A stretch of DNA of 10,640 nt from Flavobacteriaceae bacterium UBA3179 (GTDB taxonomy: Bacteria > Bacteroidota > Bacteroidia > Flavobacteriales > Flavobacteriaceae), in contig DEXR01000051.1 of NCBI GenBank assembly GCA_002364245.1, forward strand, positions 22,038 through 32,677. Direction: 5' to 3'. Both the position numbers and the translations under genes were made by a program. The notes under the pieces were generated by a model. That model was not told where the DNA came from. It did not search any database and was given only the letters and a program-made list of their open reading frames with translations. Below are positions 6,800 through 10,640 of this stretch, piece after piece; position 1 is the stretch's first letter; each line of letters begins with the position of its first letter.

Positions 6800-8113
6800 T
6801 TAAGATCGTAATTGTTCTACATACTCAATAACAGCGCTATGTGAAACCGTGTTGTCATTAAAATGAGAAATAGCTTTTTTCTTTTCAGTTTCCGAAGCAT
6901 CTACTTGATTTAAAATATTCATCAAATGCATTTTCATATGCCCTTTTTGAATACCAGTGGTTACTAACGAACGAATGGCAGCAAAGTTCTGTGCCAGACC
7001 GGCTACTGCGACTAACTCCATCAGTTCTTTGGCGTTAGGTTTTTGTAGTAGTTCAAAAGCAAATTTTGTAAGCGGATGTAAGGATGTAAGCCCGCCGACA
7101 GTTCCCAGTGCTAAGGGTATTTCTATAGAAAACGTAAAAGCATCATCTTCAATTTTGGCGTTCGTTAGGCTCGTGTATTTGCCTTTTTTAGAAGCATAAG
7201 CATGTATTCCTGCTTCTACAGCTCTAAAGTCGTTGCCAGTAGCTAATACTACGGCATCAATCCCGTTCATAATCCCTTTGTTATGGGTAACGGCTCGGCG
7301 AGGTTCGGTTTTAGCAATTTGGATGGCGCGGACAAACTTTTGAGCAAAAGCTAACCCTGAAATATCTTCTTGTTTTAAATCTACTATGTTACAGTTTACT
7401 TCGGCTTGCACCAAGCATTCTGGTACGTAATTAGAAAGAATGCTCATTACCACTTCTGGAAAGGTGTTGGCTGTTTTAAAAGGTTGAAACGAATCTGCTT
7501 CGGCTTCAAAAGTTTTTGCGATTTGCTCTAAACAACTGTTTATGAAATTAGCACCCATGGCATCCAATGTTTCAAAGGTGCAGTGCAATTGGTAATAACC
7601 GTTTAGCGTTTCATTTTTTGAGATAAGTTCGATATCTAATAAGCCACCACCGCGTTTTTTCATATTCTTCTCAATAGTGGAGACGCTTTCAATCAATTTC
7701 AGTTTTATTTCAGAAAAGAAAGAAATGATATCCTGCTTGTTTCCGAAGTAATCTAAATGTACTTGTCCATTTTTTTGGGTGGAAATAACTTTAGCCTTAA
7801 ATCCGCCACGTTTTAACCAAAACTTTGCGGCATTGCTGGCTGCTGCAACAACCGAACTTTCTTCAATCACCATCGGCAGTGCGAAGAGTTTACCATTAAT
7901 TAAAAAGTTAGGTGCCACACCAAATGGCAAATAATAATTACTTAATGTGTTTTCAATAAAATCGTCGTGTAGTTTTTGCAGTTTAAGGTCGTCATTCCAA
8001 TACCTTTTTAAGGTTTTTACTGCCTCAGCGTTGTTGTTGAGATAGGTTTTTGCCAACCACTCTATTTTGTCTTCTTTCGTTTTTTTTGAAAATCCGGTAA
8101 CGGGCTTCGCCAT
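6800..8113 (-). CDS. mvaA: Class II hydroxymethylglutaryl-CoA reductase
   Basis: This 437-residue soluble enzyme interconverts HMG-CoA and mevalonate using a nicotinamide cofactor. It has no membrane segment, and its length matches class II enzymes (about 430). Signatures in order: PMVIEESSVVAAAS at 80-93, holding the catalytic Glu; DAMGAN at 184-189, the cofactor-site motif; THNKGIMNGID at 276-286 with catalytic Lys279; ATGND ending in Asp295; GTVGGLTSLHP at 337-347; and GHMKMH at 391-396 with catalytic His392. The Lys-to-Asp spacing of 16 equals that of the Pseudomonas mevalonii enzyme (Lys267, Asp283). Class II members are often labelled degradative, but the partner gene is a mevalonate-type kinase, so synthesis of mevalonate for isoprenoids is the likelier direction. 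It is the first gene of a two-gene operon and has a promoter-like box just upstream. Confidence 0.95.
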   Translation of the reverse strand: MAKPVTGFSKKTKEDKIEWLAKTYLNNNAEAVKTLKRYWNDDLKLQKLHDDFIENTLSNYYLPFGVAPNFLINGKLFALPMVIEESSVVAAASNAAKFWLKRGGFKAKVISTQKNGQVHLDYFGNKQDIISFFSEIKLKLIESVSTIEKNMKKRGGGLLDIELISKNETLNGYYQLHCTFETLDAMGANFINSCLEQIAKTFEAEADSFQPFKTANTFPEVVMSILSNYVPECLVQAEVNCNIVDLKQEDISGLAFAQKFVRAIQIAKTEPRRAVTHNKGIMNGIDAVVLATGNDFRAVEAGIHAYASKKGKYTSLTNAKIEDDAFTFSIEIPLALGTVGGLTSLHPLTKFAFELLQKPNAKELMELVAVAGLAQNFAAIRSLVTTGIQKGHMKMHLMNILNQVDASETEKKKAISHFNDNTVSHSAVIEYVEQLRS

Positions 8114-8132
8114 ATTTGTGAATATTGAATTA

Positions 8133-8140
8133 CAAATATA
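8133..8140 (-). promoter_or_regulatory. Candidate -7 promoter element for the HMG-CoA reductase operon
   Basis: Read on the minus strand, this is TATATTTG, an exact match to the Bacteroidota -7 consensus TAnnTTTG. It lies 19 bp upstream of the reductase ATG, leaving a short leader. A TTTG (minus strand, 8166-8169) is the only candidate -33 element; its spacing of about 25 bp is longer than the usual 17-23, so the -33 assignment is doubtful. Confidence 0.55.
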
Positions 8141-8151
8141 CTATTTATAGC

Positions 8152-8181
8152 ATTGTTGAAAAGAGCAAAGTTGCCAACAAT
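8152..8181. repeat. 7-bp inverted repeat in the divergent promoter region
   Basis: ATTGTTG at 8152-8158 and CAACAAT at 8175-8181 are perfect inverted arms separated by 16 bp. Inside are two smaller palindromes, GCAA-AG-TTGC (8165-8174) and GTTG-C-CAAC (8170-8178). It lies between the divergently transcribed HMG-CoA reductase and dipeptidyl peptidase genes and overlaps the likely -35/-33 region of the reductase promoter, so an operator is possible. Short arms in AT-rich DNA can arise by chance, and no regulator is encoded in the window. Confidence 0.3.
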
Positions 8182-8209
8182 AGACCGTATTTAACAGAAA
8201 AAAGCACCT

Positions 8210-8217
8210 TAATTTCA
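8210..8217 (+). promoter_or_regulatory. Weak candidate -7 element for the dipeptidyl peptidase gene
   Basis: TAATTTCA keeps the TA and TT of the TAnnTTTG consensus but misses the last two fixed positions. It would give a leader of roughly 35 nt before the TTG start at 8258. No TTG lies 17-23 bp upstream. A promoter must exist in this 144-bp divergent spacer, but this particular placement is a guess. Confidence 0.22.
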
Positions 8218-8257
8218 CGAAATTTTAGTAACATTGGCGTAATAAAATTTTAACAGT

Positions 8258-10429
8258 TTGAAAAAAACAGCTTACACCTCATTATTACTGCTTTTTCTTA
8301 CAGCAGTTTCAACCCTTACAGCACAACAGAAAAATATAACTTTAGAAGACATTTGGGGCGGCCAATTTAGGGCCGAATATCTTGATGTTTTGCGCTCTTT
8401 AGATAACGGGAAAGAGTATTCGGTTTTAAACAGAAGCCGAAATGGTTCTACTGTTGATGTATATGATTACAAAAGTGGAAAAAAGGTTCGCACCTTGGTA
8501 AATTCAAATAGTCTGCCGGAGGTTGATCAAATAATATCATATGAGTTTAGTGACGATGAAAGTAAATTATTATTGGCTACAAGGCTGAAGCAAATTTACC
8601 GTCGCTCTTCATTAGGGACGTACTATGTATATGATATCGATTCTAAAAAATTGACATTGGTTTCAGAAGATCAAATTCAGGAACCAACTTTTACAAAAGA
8701 TGGTAGTAAAATTGCCTACGGAAAAGACAATAATTTATTTATTAAAAACTTAAAAAGCGGTGAAACGCTTCAAATTACTTCCGACGGAGAAAAGAACAGT
8801 ATTATAAACGGTATTACCGACTGGGTGTACGAAGAAGAATTTGCTTTTGTCCGCGCCTTTGACTGGAACAAAACCGGAAATAAATTGGCTTACATAAAGT
8901 TTGATGAAACCAAAGTGCCACGTTTTTCTATGGATGTATATGGTAAAGATCTTTACCCAACTCAAGATGTCTTTAAATATCCAAAAGCAGGAGAGCCAAA
9001 CGCGAAAGTTTCGCTTCATATCTACAATCTTAAAACTGGGGAAACAAATAAAATCAATCTGGACAACTTCAATAGTTATTACATACCACGTATTAAATGG
9101 ACACAGGAAGATAATGTGTTAAGTGCTCAGCTAACAAATCGTCATCAAAACACTGTTGATCTGGTTTTTGTAAATGCGACAAACAACACGTCAAAACTGG
9201 TTTTACAGGAAAAAGATGATGCGTATGTGGATATAACGGATAACCTTACTTTTTTAAACGACAACAGTTTTATCTGGACCAGTGAAAAGAGCGGATGGAA
9301 CCAAATCTACCATTATGATAAAACAGGAAAATTAATAAATCAAATAACCGATGGTGATTGGGAAGTAACCAACTACTACGGTTTTGATCAAAATACAGGC
9401 CGTATTTATTATCAAAGTACTGAGAACGGAAGCATTAACCGCGATGTGTATTCCATATTGCGTTCTGGTAAAAATAAAGTACGCTTAAGTGACAAAACCG
9501 GAACCAATAGTGCCGCTTTTAGTGCAGACTACACCTACTTTATCAATACATTTCACGACACAGAAACGCCTTACTTGTTTACATTAAATAAAGCTAAAGA
9601 TGGTAAGTTAATACGAGTAATTCAAGATAATCAAGCGCTGAAAAACAAGGTGGATAATTATGTTCTTTCTGAAAAAGAGTTCGCTACCATTTCAGTAAAT
9701 GGGAACGATTTAAATATGTACACCATTAAGCCAAAGGACTTTGATCCAAACAAGCAATACCCATTGTTTATGTATCAATATTCAGGTCCTGGTTCTCAAA
9801 ACGTTTCAAATTCTTGGAACAGTGCCAACGATTATTGGCACCAAATGTTAGCGCAACAAGGCTATGTTATTGTGTGTATAGATGGTCGTGGTACAGGTCT
9901 AAAAGGGCGCGATTTCAAAAAGGTGACTCAAAAAGAATTAGGAAAATATGAAGTAGAAGATCAAATAGCAGCGGCGCAAAAATTAAGTGCATTGCCATAC
10001 ATTGATGCTTCCAGAACTGGAATTTGGGGTTGGAGCTATGGAGGGTTTATGAGCTCTAACTGTCTTTTCCAAGGGGCTGATACTTTTGAGATGGCCATTG
10101 CTGTAGCACCGGTAAGCAGTTGGCGCTTTTACGACACTATTTATACAGAGCGGTATATGACAACGCCTCAAGAAAATGCTTCAGGATATGATGAAAATTC
10201 ACCTATTTCACACGTAGAAAAATTAGAAGGTGATTATTTATTAGTGCACGGAAGTGCTGATGACAACGTGCATGTTCAAAACACCACGCAGCTTATTGAA
10301 GCTTTGGTGCAGGCAAACAAACAATTTGATTGGGCTATTTACCCAGATAAAAACCACGGTATTTATGGTGGGAATACTCGTTTGCACCTTTATACCAAAA
10401 TGACCAATTTTATTAAAGAAAATTTATAA
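8258..10429 (+). CDS. Secreted dipeptidyl peptidase IV (S9B prolyl oligopeptidase family)
   Basis: This 723-residue exported serine peptidase removes N-terminal dipeptides, typically X-Pro or X-Ala. Residues 1-22 form a Sec signal peptide (MKK, hydrophobic 7-18, likely cleavage near TLTAQ), placing it in the periplasm or on the surface. The DPPIV N-terminal beta-propeller spans about 95-460 and contains DWVYEEE at 188-194, the glutamate cluster that holds the substrate amino terminus and marks DPP IV rather than plain prolyl oligopeptidase. The alpha/beta hydrolase domain (about 500-723) has the nucleophile motif GWSYGG with Ser593, Asp668 in GSADDNVH and His700 in DKNHG: a complete triad. 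Length is normal for bacterial DPP IV. The start is TTG: the frame has a stop at 8243-8245, no ATG follows until residue 225, and TTG 8258 gives the intact signal peptide. A peptide transporter follows 29 bp later. Confidence 0.95.
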   Translation: MKKTAYTSLLLLFLTAVSTLTAQQKNITLEDIWGGQFRAEYLDVLRSLDNGKEYSVLNRSRNGSTVDVYDYKSGKKVRTLVNSNSLPEVDQIISYEFSDDESKLLLATRLKQIYRRSSLGTYYVYDIDSKKLTLVSEDQIQEPTFTKDGSKIAYGKDNNLFIKNLKSGETLQITSDGEKNSIINGITDWVYEEEFAFVRAFDWNKTGNKLAYIKFDETKVPRFSMDVYGKDLYPTQDVFKYPKAGEPNAKVSLHIYNLKTGETNKINLDNFNSYYIPRIKWTQEDNVLSAQLTNRHQNTVDLVFVNATNNTSKLVLQEKDDAYVDITDNLTFLNDNSFIWTSEKSGWNQIYHYDKTGKLINQITDGDWEVTNYYGFDQNTGRIYYQSTENGSINRDVYSILRSGKNKVRLSDKTGTNSAAFSADYTYFINTFHDTETPYLFTLNKAKDGKLIRVIQDNQALKNKVDNYVLSEKEFATISVNGNDLNMYTIKPKDFDPNKQYPLFMYQYSGPGSQNVSNSWNSANDYWHQMLAQQGYVIVCIDGRGTGLKGRDFKKVTQKELGKYEVEDQIAAAQKLSALPYIDASRTGIWGWSYGGFMSSNCLFQGADTFEMAIAVAPVSSWRFYDTIYTERYMTTPQENASGYDENSPISHVEKLEGDYLLVHGSADDNVHVQNTTQLIEALVQANKQFDWAIYPDKNHGIYGGNTRLHLYTKMTNFIKENL

Positions 10430-10458
10430 CAAAATAACTTAACTAATCCTTTAAGATC

Positions 10459-10640
10459 ATGGCAGAAAATACAATGCAGTATAAAAAACAGAAAGAATTA
10501 TTTGGCCATCCTGTAGGGCTGTACATTCTATTTTTCACTGAGATGTGGGAGCGTTTTTCCTACTACGGAATGCGAGCTATATTAGTACTTTATTTAGTAG
10601 CTGAAACCGTAAGTGATAACGCAGGTTTAGGATGGACTAA
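10459..10640 (+). CDS. POT-family proton-coupled di/tripeptide transporter, N-terminal part (runs off the window)
   Basis: Sixty complete codons from ATG 10459 remain open at the window edge. The peptide contains [11 protein letters not shown] and then the POT signature ExxERFxYYG as [10 protein letters not shown] at 28-37, in the first transmembrane helix, followed by MRAILVLYL at 38-46. In characterised peptide symporters this Glu/Arg motif couples proton and peptide movement, and all its fixed residues are present here. A full protein would be expected to have about 500 residues and 12 or more helices; only the first helix and the start of the following loop are seen. The gene lies 29 bp after the dipeptidyl peptidase with no terminator, so the two are probably co-transcribed, linking dipeptide release with uptake. 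Substrate is inferred from the family. Confidence 0.93.
   Translation, partial: MAENTMQYKKQKELFGHPVGLYILFFTEMWERFSYYGMRAILVLYLVAETVSDNAGLGWT

Noticed and set aside
1..10640. Mobile element, CRISPR array, tRNA/rRNA, toxin-antitoxin or defence cassette
   Set aside because: No transposase, integrase, direct-repeat array, cloverleaf-like segment or restriction/toxin signature was found; coding style looks uniform and all identifiable genes are housekeeping or envelope functions.

Overview
The window looks like chromosomal core sequence from a member of the Bacteroidota, most likely the family Flavobacteriaceae. It is AT-rich. Coding regions lack strong Shine-Dalgarno sequences, and one good TAnnTTTG-type -7 box is visible. 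The gene content also fits: a lipoprotein-type LptC, a GYDIA-family GHMP kinase beside a class II HMG-CoA reductase, and a periplasmic dipeptidyl peptidase IV next to a POT peptide transporter. The genus cannot be fixed from the sequence alone. Nothing points to a mobile element, prophage, CRISPR array, tRNA, rRNA or horizontally acquired island.

Region 1 (1-3589, + strand) is a tight envelope operon. It holds the 3' end of an outer-membrane barrel-like gene, an exported TPR protein of unknown role, lptC (LPS transport bridge), a 66-residue two-helix membrane protein, and a CNNM/CorC-type ion transporter with a CBS pair. Junctions are 23 bp, 2 bp, a 20-bp overlap and a 1-base TAATG overlap, so co-transcription and translational coupling are likely. 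Region 2 (3590-5892) is a 152-bp spacer with a candidate promoter, then a PpiD-type membrane-anchored periplasmic folding factor, ending in a strong hairpin terminator shared with the convergent genes.

Region 3 (5893-8113, - strand) is a two-gene mevalonate operon: class II HMG-CoA reductase first, then a GYDIA-family GHMP kinase that starts with TTG one base after the reductase stop. Region 4 (8114-8257) is a divergent promoter region. Region 5 (8258-10640, + strand) is a secreted dipeptidyl peptidase IV, also started by TTG, followed 29 bp later by the start of a proton-coupled di/tripeptide transporter. Together these two would release dipeptides from proline-containing peptides and import them.

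I see no clear undescribed multi-gene system. The parts of unknown function most worth a second look are the TPR protein and the small membrane protein flanking lptC, and the exact mevalonate-pathway step of the GYDIA kinase. No stretch longer than 300 bases lacks a gene.
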